A stretch of DNA of 64,000 nucleotides from an uncultured Luminiphilus sp. (GCA_943787485.1 CALSMP010000017.1:1-64000); one strand, 5' to 3'; counted from the first letter of the stretch, positions 33,109-43,205 are shown. Numbers and translations are program-made. Notes: generated by a model not told the origin, from the sequence alone.

Positions 33109-33483
33109 ATGACTCACGATGACATCATTCAGCTTTTCAGTAACTGGAATGACGCCATACAAACTGGCGACCCCGACAAGGTCACCGCCATGTACGCCGA
33201 CAACGCCGTGTTGCTACCCACGGTGTCCAACCAAGTACGCCACAACCACGCAGAGATTCGCGATTACTTTGTCAGCTTCCTAGGCAAAGTGCCCAGCGGC
33301 GTCATCAACGAAGCCAACCCCCGCCAACTCACCGACGACTTAGTGAGCAATGCCGGGGTTTACACCTTTACCTTTGGCGATGGCGCGCAGGTCATGGCTC
33401 GTTACAGCTATCTTTACCAGCGTATTGATGGTGACTGGAAAATTCTTGAGCACCACAGCTCGGCGATGCCTGAGCCGGTCTGA
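33109..33483 (+). CDS. SnoaL/CaMKII-association-domain-like small protein
   Basis: A 124-residue soluble protein of the cystatin-like NTF2 fold, by pattern: an N-terminal helix (IIQLFSNWNDAIQTGDPDKVTAMYADNAVLLPT, only the first and last parts diagnostic), then TFTFGDGAQVMARYSYLYQRIDGDWKILEHHSS. This matches bacterial SgcJ/EcaC or CaMKII association-domain homologues of unknown role. It follows sulP by 79 bases on the same strand and may be co-transcribed, perhaps binding a small ligand. No catalytic residues are assigned. Confidence 0.78.
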   Translation: MTHDDIIQLFSNWNDAIQTGDPDKVTAMYADNAVLLPTVSNQVRHNHAEIRDYFVSFLGKVPSGVINEANPRQLTDDLVSNAGVYTFTFGDGAQVMARYSYLYQRIDGDWKILEHHSSAMPEPV

Positions 33484-33518
33484 TAAGTACTGCGGCGTTT
33501 TTGCTTACTCTTCCAATA

Positions 33519-33546
33519 GTTACAACCCGCCCTAGCGGGTTGTAAC
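33519..33546. terminator. bidirectional hairpin between convergent genes
   Basis: A perfect 12-bp inverted repeat (GTTACAACCCGC and complement, 4-base loop) lies between the small NTF2-like gene and the convergent metalloprotease gene. Neither side has a clear T-run, so it may be a Rho-independent terminator of weak type or an mRNA end stabiliser. Confidence 0.6.
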
Positions 33547-33602
33547 GCTAGTGAAAAAGCTGCAAAGCATTGGCTGGACCGCTAAGAGGCCTTCACGAAC
33601 TC

Positions 33603-36600
33603 CTAGCGTCTCACCTCATTAGAAAACACAGTGTGGGTTCGCGCCCCTGCATCCTCGACGAGTTCTAGGGAAGCTTCTGGGCCTGATGAAGGCGATCTCA
33701 CCTCATCGGTGCTTTGAAGCAGGTTTAAAAATCTGATCGGCGCGCTTCCCCCCGTGGCAACCGACCCCAAAGTCACCGTTCCGGCGGGTCTCGACGCGCT
33801 CTGCCGAGGCGGCGTCACCGCCGAGTTTATCGCCCAGATTTCACACGAATACGACTGGCCGGCAGGAAGCTCGGCCAGCTCGATCGGCGAAACTTCACTC
33901 GTTTCAGCAAAGGTGTATTGAGCCTGTGTGATTCCCCAACTGTTTAGCACGCCAGTGTCTTGAGGTACCTTGTCAGAGACATACAAAGTCCAGGTTCCAG
34001 CCAGAGATTCGCCGGCCAGCTCTGAAAATGGCGTTTTGGAGTTCAAGGTAGTCGGGTACACGCCGGTCACGTTGTCACCACTATCATCTGTATCAATCTC
34101 GCGAAGCGTGATTCGCTTTCCACCGGGACTCTCAAGCTCAATCGCGACATCGCTTCGCCACGTGTGAGTGATATCGATCGCAACCCTGAATTCGTCAATC
34201 GATACAGTTCCCTCTGCACTGAGTTGAATGCTAGAACTAATCGGAGTAGCGTCATCAAAATAGGCATCGGGCCTGACGGAACCCTGAACCAGTCGGGGGG
34301 GTGTTATGCCAGCACCTGAGAGACTCCAGCTATTAAAAGTGCCTTCGTCACCCTCGTAATAATCGCTGACTTTTAGTAACCACTCTCCGGCCACCTCTTC
34401 CCCGAGCATGCCAACGACTGTATATGTCTCGACCACATCGTCAGCGCCGTCAGCGCCATCGTTGCTCTTTAACTGAACGGCGCGGCCTGTGGGTGCGACG
34501 AGATCTATTACCACGTCTCCTCGATAGGTGTGAGTAATGTCGACATCGACGGTCAAGCCCTCAGGGGGTACTACCCCCTCCCCATTCACCACAACGGATG
34601 ATCTTGCCGGGGAGGTATCGTCGAAGTCTGCCTCAGGCGAATCAGAAGCTGAGAAAGATGAATAGGTGGGGTCACCTGTACAAGCGGCCTCATGATAGCT
34701 GATACCACCACCTCCTCCGGGCTGAAAGGATATCTCGATGGTCTGATCACTGAGACCATACGCAGTCACAGAAAGCGGGGCCGGCACCTCCGGTGTTGCA
34801 GGCGCGGAGCCATCCAGGGAAAAGTCCTCATCAGAGATATCAAAAAAGATATTGCCGCTCCCCCTAGCCATAATGCGGGCGGAATCAGTGTCCACATCGT
34901 CTGGAAAAGCCACTCTCGCGTAGCCAGTGTTGGCAACCGTCGCAAACGGCTCAGTAGAAAATGTATTGCCCCCATCAATGGATAGAAATAAATCGATCTC
35001 ATTGACCGATATAGGGGGCTCATCAGTACCGCCCACATTCCAACGTACAGTCCCCTCGCTGCCGATATCACCCCCAAAATTTGGTTCTTCAATAGAAAAT
35101 GATCTTTCTGTTAATGGAGGAGAAATCACCTCTATCGAAGTAGTGTCAGAGTTTACCCCCCCACGCTGATCCCTCGCCGTAACGACCATAGTCATGGTAC
35201 GGGCGACACGTGGAAGTTTTTCTACGTTATCGACTTCACCCGAGACAACAGTCGAAAGCTTGGGCAAATACCTGATCGGAGTAGTCGATGGAGCCAGCGC
35301 CCTGAAAAGCGGTATGGACCCATCATCAGCGGAAGAGAGACTGGCGGCAGACCCCAAATCGCGTTGCTCCCAGGAATAAGTGAGCTCATGCCCGTCGGGA
35401 TCCGACCCATCTCCTTCAATAATCAGCGGCGTGCCAGAGGGCACTGAGTACCTCTTCCCCGCGTCGACCTGAGGAGACCTGTTACCGGTGTCAGTGCCAA
35501 CCCCACACACGGAACCAAAGGTTTCTAGGTAATCTGCCGCCTGCTCATAACTGAATGAGTGAAACATCGGATCAGAATTACTGGCCAGCAAACTGTTTTG
35601 AGGAATGTTGTCCGCACCGCAAAGGCCGTTGTAGCTCATGATGGTCGAACCTGCACCAGGTTCGAACGCGGCGCTACCCTCGCGATTGTCCACGCATGAT
35701 TCAGCGCTACTATTGAACGTATGAAACATGCCAAATTGGTGGCCCATCTCATGCGCCACAAAGTCAACAATAAAGAATTCCCCCTCGGTCCCTCCGGTCA
35801 CCCCACTGGCTTTGGAACCATTTCGACACGGGCCAATACCCGCCAACCCCCCACCAGTGCTACTAAAGGTATGGCCAATATCGTAATTGGCTTCACCAAT
35901 AACCTCATCAATGACACTTTGGGACTCATCAATGAGCACATCCAAATCATCATTACCTTCGAAAGGGTCGGTAAGGGGATCAGTGAACAGTATTTCATCA
36001 ATGTTTTCGACCAGCTCAAACCCGACTGACAACTCCGCATTAAAGATACCGTTAATACGATTTACCACTCTCACCACCGCAGACAACGTATCCTCGGTCG
36101 TGCCGCCATGGTATTCGCTGTACTCACCCGTCGTGGCAATAGCAAGCCGGTAGGTTCTTAGCTCTGCACCCCGACTTCTCGACTGCTCGCCAGCAGCGGC
36201 TGGTCGCTGGGCGACACCCAGTAGATTCGACGCAGTTTTTTTTGAGCCACGGATCGGATCGTGGTCAAAGCCGCACTGGAGCGGTGCCTGCGCGCGGCTG
36301 TCGTCCCGAGCAAAGTAACTCCTGACCTTGCTGGCATCCGATCCATCAATAGAATCAATCATCCAGCGACCCTGCACATCCAGAATTTGCGCGCTCAAGC
36401 CCGAGGTGGTGAGCTCCAGCTGCGCAGTCGATCCGTCCTTATCGATTGATCGGCCCTCGAAAGCCTGTATTTCAGGAAACTTCGCCGAGAGTCCAGGGCT
36501 GAGCGTGGTCGAGCGTCTAAACTCAAATCGCCTGAACTCACCCGTGGGGATAGGTAACTCAAGAGAGAATGTCTTCATAGAGGAAGACAACCCCTCTTCA

Positions 36601-36803
36601 ACTATCCTTGCGAGCTCAGCCTTGTCAAAAGACAAATACCTAACCGGCACGTCCTGCTCTGGGTGCTGATTGCTCGAGTGGCTCGCGGATTTCGTATCTG
36701 GAAATAATTCCAGCCAGACATCCCCTTGGGCGGAGGGTGCTGCAGCCACCAGACTGCACCCAGCGGCAATTGATGCTAACAAAACTGATCGAGTGACTTT
36801 CAC
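33603..36803 (-). CDS. large secreted zinc metalloprotease (metzincin) with two P-domains
   Basis: A 1066-residue exported protein. A signal peptide (SVLLASIAAGCSLVAAAPSAQG) is followed by a propeptide-like region, then a reprolysin-like catalytic domain with the zinc motif HEMGHQFGMFH near residue 355 and a Met-turn candidate STIMSYNGLCG. Next come Ig/PKD-like segments (NRSPQVDAGK, GDGSDPDGHELTYSWEQ) and two copies of the proprotein-convertase P-domain, each with ITHT-Y/W-R-x-DV and AGxWxLxVSD. It probably degrades extracellular protein. There is no clear sorting motif at the C-terminus. The gene stands alone, convergent with the NTF2-like gene. Confidence 0.88.
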   Translation of the reverse strand: MKVTRSVLLASIAAGCSLVAAAPSAQGDVWLELFPDTKSASHSSNQHPEQDVPVRYLSFDKAELARIVEEGLSSSMKTFSLELPIPTGEFRRFEFRRSTTLSPGLSAKFPEIQAFEGRSIDKDGSTAQLELTTSGLSAQILDVQGRWMIDSIDGSDASKVRSYFARDDSRAQAPLQCGFDHDPIRGSKKTASNLLGVAQRPAAAGEQSRSRGAELRTYRLAIATTGEYSEYHGGTTEDTLSAVVRVVNRINGIFNAELSVGFELVENIDEILFTDPLTDPFEGNDDLDVLIDESQSVIDEVIGEANYDIGHTFSSTGGGLAGIGPCRNGSKASGVTGGTEGEFFIVDFVAHEMGHQFGMFHTFNSSAESCVDNREGSAAFEPGAGSTIMSYNGLCGADNIPQNSLLASNSDPMFHSFSYEQAADYLETFGSVCGVGTDTGNRSPQVDAGKRYSVPSGTPLIIEGDGSDPDGHELTYSWEQRDLGSAASLSSADDGSIPLFRALAPSTTPIRYLPKLSTVVSGEVDNVEKLPRVARTMTMVVTARDQRGGVNSDTTSIEVISPPLTERSFSIEEPNFGGDIGSEGTVRWNVGGTDEPPISVNEIDLFLSIDGGNTFSTEPFATVANTGYARVAFPDDVDTDSARIMARGSGNIFFDISDEDFSLDGSAPATPEVPAPLSVTAYGLSDQTIEISFQPGGGGGISYHEAACTGDPTYSSFSASDSPEADFDDTSPARSSVVVNGEGVVPPEGLTVDVDITHTYRGDVVIDLVAPTGRAVQLKSNDGADGADDVVETYTVVGMLGEEVAGEWLLKVSDYYEGDEGTFNSWSLSGAGITPPRLVQGSVRPDAYFDDATPISSSIQLSAEGTVSIDEFRVAIDITHTWRSDVAIELESPGGKRITLREIDTDDSGDNVTGVYPTTLNSKTPFSELAGESLAGTWTLYVSDKVPQDTGVLNSWGITQAQYTFAETSEVSPIELAELPAGQSYSCEIWAINSAVTPPRQSASRPAGTVTLGSVATGGSAPIRFLNLLQSTDEVRSPSSGPEASLELVEDAGARTHTVFSNEVRR

Positions 36804-36970
36804 TTAATCACCTTCATATGGACGCTTTGCGTGACACTACCATCAAGTGCGCGCAAGGCAAACCTAAGCCATTTGATGAGCACTCATTCGGCACCGTCAC
36901 CGATCAGCTTAGTTACTCCGGGAAGTTTTCTGTTCTTAGTCTGGCACCACTGATAGCTGCCGCGAAAACT

Positions 36971-37186
36971 TTATAATTTATTTGCGAGCTCGGGTACGGC
37001 GAAGGTATCGGTAAGCCGATCTACATCCTTGCCTACACGAAAAAAGACCTCACCCTCAGGAGAGATAAGCAGCACCATGCAGCTCCCTTCATTGTAGATG
37101 ATTTCGTGATACTTCCTGACGCGGGCACCCAAAACACGAACAACAAGAGGTACGACACAATGAGGTGGCCTATTACCCTCATCTCA
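36971..37186 (-). other. small ORF or gene fragment of unknown origin in a 446-base gap
   Basis: Between the metalloprotease and purK (36804-37249) the minus strand keeps an open frame of about 70 codons ending at 36971. Its C-terminal 35 residues (from ATG 37078, with AAGGGAG just upstream) read like ordinary protein: CMVLLISPEGEVFFRVGKD and TFAVPELANKL. No ATG is available for the longer frame. I do not recognise it; it may be the end of a degraded gene. The rest of the gap holds nothing I can identify except the upstream region of the metalloprotease. Confidence 0.35.
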
Positions 37187-37249
37187 GCGCCTACTCACTT
37201 TCAAAGCACTCTACACCAATCGAGCGGCTGCTCTTGGCAGCAATGGGCA

Positions 37250-38323
37250 CTAGTGTAGCTCTGCGATCATCGCTTCAGCCGCACAGCGAAGGGCATCAGG
37301 GTCCGGACCAATCAAGGTAATGTGTCCCAACTTGCGCCCCTTGCGGAAGCCTTTACCGTAAGTCTGAATCAAACTACGAATAGGTCCCGCAGGCATTTCC
37401 CGGGGCAACGGCTTATCGAGCAGGTTAATGAGCGCGGCCGACTGCTCAAACACCGGTTGCTCGACGTGACCGCCCAGCACGCATGTGGTGTGCTGAGTGA
37501 ACTGGTCGGGACCCACAGCCCCGATGGTCCAGTGACCGGTGTTATGAACTCTGGGGGCGATTTCGTTAACGATTAGACGGCCCTCGGTCACAAAAAATTC
37601 GATGGCGAGTACGCCCACGTAGTTCATGGCATTCACCAACTTACAGGCCATGGTCGCCGCGTCATCAGCCGTCGCCTCATCAATCGATGCCGGGACAATA
37701 CTGCCGATGAGAATGCCATCGCGCATGTAGTTCTCAGTCACCGGGTAAACCACGGTGTTACCTTCGACATCGCGAGCGACAACAATGGCGAGTTCGCGAT
37801 CAATGGCTATCTCTGCTTCAGCAATGACTGGGTAGGCATCGTCAGGGATAACACCTGCGCTCGCTGCGACCGGCACTCGCCACTGCCCACCACCGTCGTA
37901 GCCTCCCAAAGTACGCTTGCAGCGCACCATCTCGCCCGGCAGGCTCGCCAATGCGTTAGCCAGCTCAGCGTCTGACGAGACCAGCACCCAGGGCGAGGTG
38001 GGTATTTCCAGTTTATCCAACATTGCCTTTTGGGTATCACGCTCACGCAAGACCACCAGCGCGTCATAACAGGGCGCCAACCCCACTTGGTCACGGGCGG
38101 CTTGTAACATGGCATCGGGAAGGCTCTCGCGCTCAACCGTGATGGCGTCGCAGGCCGCTAAAAACTCGTCGAATTCACGCTCATGATAGACACGGCCTAA
38201 GCCATGAACCACGGGGGTCTCGTCTACGCAGAGAAAGCTGACTTCAGCGCCACGCCGTCTAGCCGCCTCGGCCATCATCTGGCTTAGCTGACCACAGCCC
38301 ATGATGCCTAGGCGCTGCTTCAT
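37250..38323 (-). CDS. purK: 5-(carboxyamino)imidazole ribonucleotide synthase
   Basis: A 357-residue ATP-grasp enzyme of purine synthesis converting AIR, ATP and bicarbonate into N5-CAIR. The N-terminus has [21 protein letters not shown], the ATP-grasp core includes [17 protein letters not shown], and the C-terminal part shows [28 protein letters not shown], here cited as separate family motifs EFFV and [13 protein letters not shown]. Length is normal. Its ATG overlaps the purE stop by 4 bases, the common purEK coupling. Confidence 0.95.
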   Translation of the reverse strand: MKQRLGIMGCGQLSQMMAEAARRRGAEVSFLCVDETPVVHGLGRVYHEREFDEFLAACDAITVERESLPDAMLQAARDQVGLAPCYDALVVLRERDTQKAMLDKLEIPTSPWVLVSSDAELANALASLPGEMVRCKRTLGGYDGGGQWRVPVAASAGVIPDDAYPVIAEAEIAIDRELAIVVARDVEGNTVVYPVTENYMRDGILIGSIVPASIDEATADDAATMACKLVNAMNYVGVLAIEFFVTEGRLIVNEIAPRVHNTGHWTIGAVGPDQFTQHTTCVLGGHVEQPVFEQSAALINLLDKPLPREMPAGPIRSLIQTYGKGFRKGRKLGHITLIGPDPDALRCAAEAMIAELH

Positions 38324-38802
38324 CCGCGCGGGTCCTCGGGGACCTCCGCCGTTTGATGGTCACGGTATTCATCCAGCGCTTGTGCCAATGCCGGATCGTG
38401 ATTAGCAAGCATCGCCGCCGCGAAGAGTGCCGCGTTGATGGCACCGGGCTGACCAATGGCAAAGGTTGCCACGGGAATTCCCTTCGGCATTTGAGCGATC
38501 GATAGCATCGCATCGGCGCCATTGAGAACAGTTGCCGCAATGGGCACACCCAAGACCGGCACGGGTGTCATGGCAGCCGTCATCCCGGGCAAATGGGCCG
38601 CACCACCGGCACCGGCAATGATCGCTTGGTATCCTTGCGCTCTCGCGGCCTTCGCGAACGCTACAAGACGGTCAGGAGTTCGGTGAGCAGAGACGACGTT
38701 GGCGTCGTAACTAATGCCCAAAGACTCGAGTGTTTCTGCCGCGCTCTCCATCACCGACCAGTCGGAGGTGGATCCCATGATGATTGCTATTTTCGCTGTC
38801 AT
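38320..38802 (-). CDS. purE: N5-CAIR mutase (class I)
   Basis: A 160-residue protein that moves the carboxyl group of N5-CAIR to form CAIR, the step after PurK. Diagnostic segments are [21 protein letters not shown] (catalytic His) and [12 protein letters not shown]. The length matches the octameric bacterial PurE. ATG 38802 has a weak GGA site. It is the promoter-proximal gene of purEK, and the desaturase terminator lies about 90 bases upstream, so the pair has its own promoter. Confidence 0.96.
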   Translation of the reverse strand: MTAKIAIIMGSTSDWSVMESAAETLESLGISYDANVVSAHRTPDRLVAFAKAARAQGYQAIIAGAGGAAHLPGMTAAMTPVPVLGVPIAATVLNGADAMLSIAQMPKGIPVATFAIGQPGAINAALFAAAMLANHDPALAQALDEYRDHQTAEVPEDPRG

Positions 38803-38887
38803 GTCTTCCGCCGTGCTTGCTGCCGTGTTTGCTACTAAATCGCTTCTGTTCCGGAGGCCATTTCGCTATCGATTTGACCCCAAAACA

Positions 38888-38908
38888 AAAACCCCCTTGC
38901 GGGGGTTT
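38888..38908 (-). terminator. intrinsic terminator of the acyl-CoA desaturase gene
   Basis: Read on the minus strand, an AAACCCCC stem with loop GCAA and complement GGGGGTTT is followed by TTGTTTT. It lies 50 bases after the desaturase stop and separates it from purEK. Confidence 0.9.
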
Positions 38909-38957
38909 GCGAGATTTTACTCCAAAATCCGGGTAAAAGCTCTAGAAACTGCCTCAG

Positions 38958-40244
38958 TTAACCGACGGCCAAGTTAGCCAGTCTAAGGTCTTGCAGTGCC
39001 GTAAAAAAATCATCCTTGCGAGCCTTAAAATGCTGACGGGCTCGTTGCACCTCCGCGCGCACCCCATCCAGACGCCCCTTTAACTCTCGCAGCACTTCAT
39101 CTTGTGTACTGCCCACGTGCTTGATTTGCTGCTTTAGCCGGCGGTGCTCAAGCCTGGTTTGGTCCCAGGCCTTGGCCGCGGCCAACCACTCTTCGCTCAG
39201 GGCAATAAGTCTCGTTTCCCACTGCTGCCATACCGAAGAGCTTGAGATAGCCGCACTGTCTCTGACTTTTCGATGACTGATAATCTGGGCTTCCTGCAGA
39301 CGACTGGCGCGGTTGAGGCCGCCGACCAACCCAAGTGCCCTCAGAAGCAGAATGGCGTAGCGGGTTGGATCAAGCAGCCAACCACTCCAGCCGAATCCAT
39401 TGCGAAAGTCCCGGGGGTGATCGTGATGGTCTGCATGGTGATTGCCCTCGCCCAAGGGACCCAACCAGACATAGTTGTTTTTGGCCGAGCTCCACAAGCC
39501 ATCTTTGAAGCCCCACATATGAGTCACACTATTTACAGTCCACGTATTGTGCTGGGCCAGCACAAACCCAGCACCGCTAGCCATCAACATACATAGACCG
39601 CCCAGCCACCCCGCAAGCATTGCACCTACTGCCATAGGAAAAACAAAGTTGGCGATAATGATAAGCGGCAGATAATGCCGGTCCTGCCACACTATTGCGG
39701 CATGCGACTTGGCATCAAATGCGGCATCGAACTCTTCGGAGGGCGGGTGATTGAACAGATAGGTCAGCATGTGAGACCACAGAAAATTGCGCCAGGCGGT
39801 GTCGAACCAAGTCGCGGAATAGGGGTCGAGGTGAACCTGACCAGTTTTATCTACCGCGTGATGAATGACGTGCTGGGCAGACCAGCGCCTGACACTTCCT
39901 TGTACCGCAAACAACTGTAGACATAGAAACATGGCGTGCGTGGGCAGTCGGATGTCCTTGGCAGCGCCGTGGGAAATAAGCCGGTGAGCGTAGACAGTTG
40001 TCGCAAGCGCCCCCACCAACATGTGGACCACCGTCCATAGCAGCATGATCTTCCACAGCCCCTCGGGCGCGTAGACGTAAGCGACTGGCGTCAATAGCAA
40101 GACGGCCAAGTGACTGACAACCAAAAAAGATCCGATACCCCAGTCAACACTGAAGCCCTCGGAAAAAAGATCGCTAAAACAACGGTAAAGCGGCTGACTC
40201 ACGCCAGGCGCGGAGGCTCTTTGTTTTGACAATGTAGCTGACAT
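38958..40244 (-). CDS. acyl-CoA desaturase with C-terminal coiled coil
   Basis: A 428-residue membrane di-iron desaturase. The three His boxes are HRLISH (87-92), HVIHH (125-129) and HHADHH near residue 285, with hydrophobic helices before and between them as in Delta-9 acyl-CoA/acyl-lipid desaturases that make monounsaturated fatty acids. The last ~100 residues are unusual: a highly charged, alanine- and leucine-rich stretch (for example DEVLRELKGRLDGVRAEVQ) predicted to be a coiled coil. The start has GAAGAG 4 bases upstream of ATG. It carries its own terminator and is monocistronic. Confidence 0.88.
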   Translation of the reverse strand: MSATLSKQRASAPGVSQPLYRCFSDLFSEGFSVDWGIGSFLVVSHLAVLLLTPVAYVYAPEGLWKIMLLWTVVHMLVGALATTVYAHRLISHGAAKDIRLPTHAMFLCLQLFAVQGSVRRWSAQHVIHHAVDKTGQVHLDPYSATWFDTAWRNFLWSHMLTYLFNHPPSEEFDAAFDAKSHAAIVWQDRHYLPLIIIANFVFPMAVGAMLAGWLGGLCMLMASGAGFVLAQHNTWTVNSVTHMWGFKDGLWSSAKNNYVWLGPLGEGNHHADHHDHPRDFRNGFGWSGWLLDPTRYAILLLRALGLVGGLNRASRLQEAQIISHRKVRDSAAISSSSVWQQWETRLIALSEEWLAAAKAWDQTRLEHRRLKQQIKHVGSTQDEVLRELKGRLDGVRAEVQRARQHFKARKDDFFTALQDLRLANLAVG

Positions 40245-40420
40245 TGAACTCTTCGCTAGTTAAGTTGCAGAACAGTCATGGGGCTACTGTAGCCCAGGAA
40301 GTGCCATGCGATAAAGGGCAAAAGGGTCATGGAAGGTGACACACCTCTTGGCTTTTAGTAGGCTCTTGTGATTCACGACAGGGACGGCGTGGCAGTAAAG
40401 CCGATACCAGAGGGCGGACA

Positions 40421-40766
40421 GGGCTGGGTCGCTGTTGGGCACAAGTATGGCTCCTCTTGCAAAAACGCGCGGAACGACTTTTCGTTCCGACTCTTTCGTT
40501 GATTTGAAACGACTGCATTACCCCCGCTATCTGACCAGAAGATTACTATAAGCCTCAAGAATACCCCCTATGACGAAAAACCATGGGGCTGGGTCGCTGT
40601 TGGGCACAAGTATGGCTCCTCTTGCAAAAACGCGCGGAACGACTTTTCGTTCCGACTCTTTCGTTGATTTGAAACGACTGCATTACCCCCGCTATCTGAC
40701 CAGAAGATTACTATAAGCCTCAAGAATACCCCCTATGACGAAAAACCATGGGGCTGGGTCGCTGTT
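40421..40766 (+). repeat. perfect 165-bp tandem duplication upstream of cydA
   Basis: Two consecutive copies (40421-40585 and 40586-40750) appear identical base for base, followed by the first 16 bases of a third (40751-40766). Each copy holds an 8-bp inverted repeat CGGAACGA-N4-TCGTTCCG (40470-40489 and 40635-40654). The array occupies the cydA upstream region. The 40245-40420 stretch before it has no recognisable gene. Confidence 0.95.
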
Positions 40767-40812
40767 ACGGCCCAAGTTGCTTATGCTTGCGCTCAAACTT
40801 CAGAGGTGCCTC

Positions 40813-42175
40813 ATGGATTTTGACCCATTCGTGCTCTCACGGATCCAATTTGCCGCGAACATCACTTTTCATATCCTGTTCCCGACCATCACCATCGGGC
40901 TGGGCTGGTTTCTGTTTTTCTTTCGCGTGCGTTACACCACCTCTGGCAACATGCCTACTGGGAGCACGCCTACAACTTTTGGGTCAAGGTCTACGCCCTG
41001 ACCTTCGCGCTTGGCGTTGTCTCGGGCATTACGATGAGCTTCCAGTTCGGCACCAACTGGCCCGGCTTTATGGAGCGCGCGGGCAACATCGCGGGGCCTC
41101 TGCTTGGCTACGAGGTCCTCACCGCGTTTTTCCTAGAGGCGTCTTTTCTGGGCATCATGCTGTTCGGCAAGCAGCGCGTGTCCAATCGCACCCACCTGAT
41201 CTCCACTTTCTCTGGTCGCCTTCGGCACCTCACTCTCGGCCTTCTGGATTTTGGCGCTCAACTCGTGGATGCACACACCCGCGGGCTACGACCATTCGAG
41301 ACGGACAGTTCTTTGCCGAGAGCTGGTCTGGCATTATCTTTAACCCGTCCTTCCCTTATCGCTTTACCCACATGATGCTCGCCAGCCTTTTGACCGCCGC
41401 GTTTTTGGTTGCCGGTGTGTGCGCCTGGCGCATTCGCCAACGGGTCGATGGTCCCGCCACCAAGATGGTCCTGAAGTCGGGCATCTACACCGCCGCTGTG
41501 GTGATACCGCTGCAGATTCTGGCGGGCGACTTACACGGCCTCAATACCCTGGAGCACCAGCCCGCCAAGGTCGCCGCCATGGAAGCCGTTTGGGAAACCC
41601 AGCGAGGGCGCCGGTTTCACGCTGATCGGCCTCCCCGACGAGGACGCCCGTGAGACACGCTATGGCGATGAAGATCCCCTACGCGGCGAGCCTCATTCTG
41701 ACCCACGAGCTCGACGGCGAGGTCAAGGGCCTCAACGATTTTGATGCGCACCCCCCAGTGGCCCCGGTGTTCTGGTCTTTCCGCGTAATGACCGGCGTTG
41801 GCACCTTGATGCTGCTTGGTGTCGTGGTGGGGCGCTTGGCAGCTTGTTCCGCCGCGGATCAATTGCTCGAGCCTTGCGCTCTCTGCAGTGTCCTGGATGA
41901 CCTTCTCGGGCTGGGTGGCGAGCGTCGCCGGATGGTATGTCACCGAGATTGGCCGTCAACCTTGGATTGTGCAGGGATTGGTCTCCACCGCCGACGTGGT
42001 TGCCCAGCATCCCTCAGCGACCCTGGCCGGCACGCTGTTTGGATACGTCGGCCTCTACATTGCCCTCATGATCGCCTACATGAAGGCGCTGCGTATCATG
42101 GCTATTAAACCCGCGAAGTCGCTTGAGCAGGACTCCAATCCCCTAGGCACGCCGTTAGTTGGGGCCGCAACGTGA
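40813..42175 (+). pseudogene. cydA: cytochrome bd (cyanide-insensitive type) oxidase subunit I, multiple frameshifts
   Basis: Clear CydA/CioA sequence is spread over all three forward frames: MDFDPFVLSRIQFA and FPTITIGLGWF (frame of 40813), then HLWQHAYWEHAYNFW and MSFQFGTNWPGFMERAGN, then FAESWSGIIFNPSFPYRF and LAGDLHGLNTLEHQPAK, then IPYAASLILTHELDGEVKGL, and finally WVASVAGWYVTEIGRQPW to the stop at 42175. I count about seven or eight single-base indels (for example near 40943, 41208, 41290, 41605, 41665, 41815) and no substitution stop. The quinol-binding and heme-ligand regions are otherwise preserved. The enzyme would be a membrane quinol oxidase. Recent decay or poor base calling are both possible. 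Confidence 0.85.
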
Positions 42176-43165
42176 GTGAAGCGCTACCCTTATTTTTTGT
42201 GTTCGCGATGGGTTTGTCGCTTCTGCTTTATGTTGATGCTCGACGGCTTCGATCTGGGCGTGGGTATGCTGCTGCCCTTTGGTAACGATGCCGAGAAAGA
42301 CACCATGATCGCCTCAATTGGCCCCTTCTGGGACGCCAACGAGACGTGGATCGTGATGGGCGTAGGCGTGCTGCTGATCGCCTTCCCCAAGGCCCACGGC
42401 ATTATTCTCACCGCGCTCTATATTCCCGTGACCATTATGTTGGTGGGCTTATTTGCGCGGGGCGGCGTTCGACTTTCGCGTGAAGTCGGCCGACCACCGC
42501 CAGCCCATGTGGAACAAGCTCTTTGCGCTTGGGCTCCCTAATGGCCTCAATGGCGCAGGGCTGGATGCTCGGGGCCTACATCACCGGCCTCACGGGCGAT
42601 CGCCATCAGCGTGGCGTTTTCTGTTCTCATCTCGCTCACGCTGCCCGCGCTCTACATCATGCTCGGCGGGCGCGTGGCTGCTGATCAAAACCGAAGACGA
42701 ACTCTTTGATAAAGCCGCGCACTGGTGCCGCCTGGCGCTGCCGCCCATGGCCTTTGCGCTGCTGTTGGTGTCGATTGCGACCCCGCTGGTGAGCAGGACA
42801 TTGCCGATCGCTGGTTCAAGCTACCCGATGCCATTGGCTTACTACCGATTCCCATGACCTGCGCGCTGGCGGTTCTCGGTATGGATTGGATGCTGCGACG
42901 CCCGAAGGTGCTGCATGCGGGCTACGGCTGGTTTATTTTTGTGGCGCTGATGGTCATTTGCCTGATGGCCGCAATCGGTCTGGCGTACAGCATCTACCCC
43001 GATATTGTTATCGGGCGCATGACCTTATACGAAGCTGCCGCCGCCACCGAGTCTCTCCAGTTTATCTTTTGGGGTGCCATCGTGACGTTGCCCGCCATAC
43101 TCGGCTATACCCTCTATGTGCACCGAGTGTTCTCCGGTAAGGCAACAGCGCTCTCTTACGACTGA
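42172..43165 (+). pseudogene. cydB: cytochrome bd oxidase subunit II, multiple frameshifts
   Basis: The gene would start at GTG 42172, overlapping the cydA stop. Recognisable blocks in different frames are LPLFFVFAMGLSLLLYV, then MLDGFDLGVGMLLPFGND and FWDANETWIVMGVG, then FDFRVKSADHRQPMWN, then LMASMAQGWMLGAYITGLTG, then GAWLLIKTEDELFDKAAHW, and an unbroken end from GEQDIADRWFKLPDAIGLL to RVFSGKATALSYD at 43165. At least five single-base indels separate them. The protein stabilises the diheme centre with CydA. No CydX-like short subunit follows. Confidence 0.83.
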
Positions 43166-43180
43166 TCAGCTGAGTGGCGC

Positions 43181-43205
43181 AAAAAAGCCCACACAAGGCG
43201 GGCTT
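43181..43205 (-). terminator. terminator between cydB and the CsgG-like fragment
   Basis: A hairpin with 6-bp outer stem (AAGCCC/GGGCTT) is followed on the minus strand by six T. It would end minus-strand transcription from the CsgG-like fragment and may also act weakly on cydAB. Confidence 0.7.

Noticed and set aside
40496-40512. FNR-like box (TTGAT half-site) before cydA
   Set aside because: The second half-site does not match ATCAA, so no FNR site is claimed.
40748-41653. 301-codon ORF as a separate gene upstream of cydB
   Set aside because: Only its second half (from about 41290) carries CydA sequence; the first half is the wrong frame of cydA, so it is an artefact of frameshifts.
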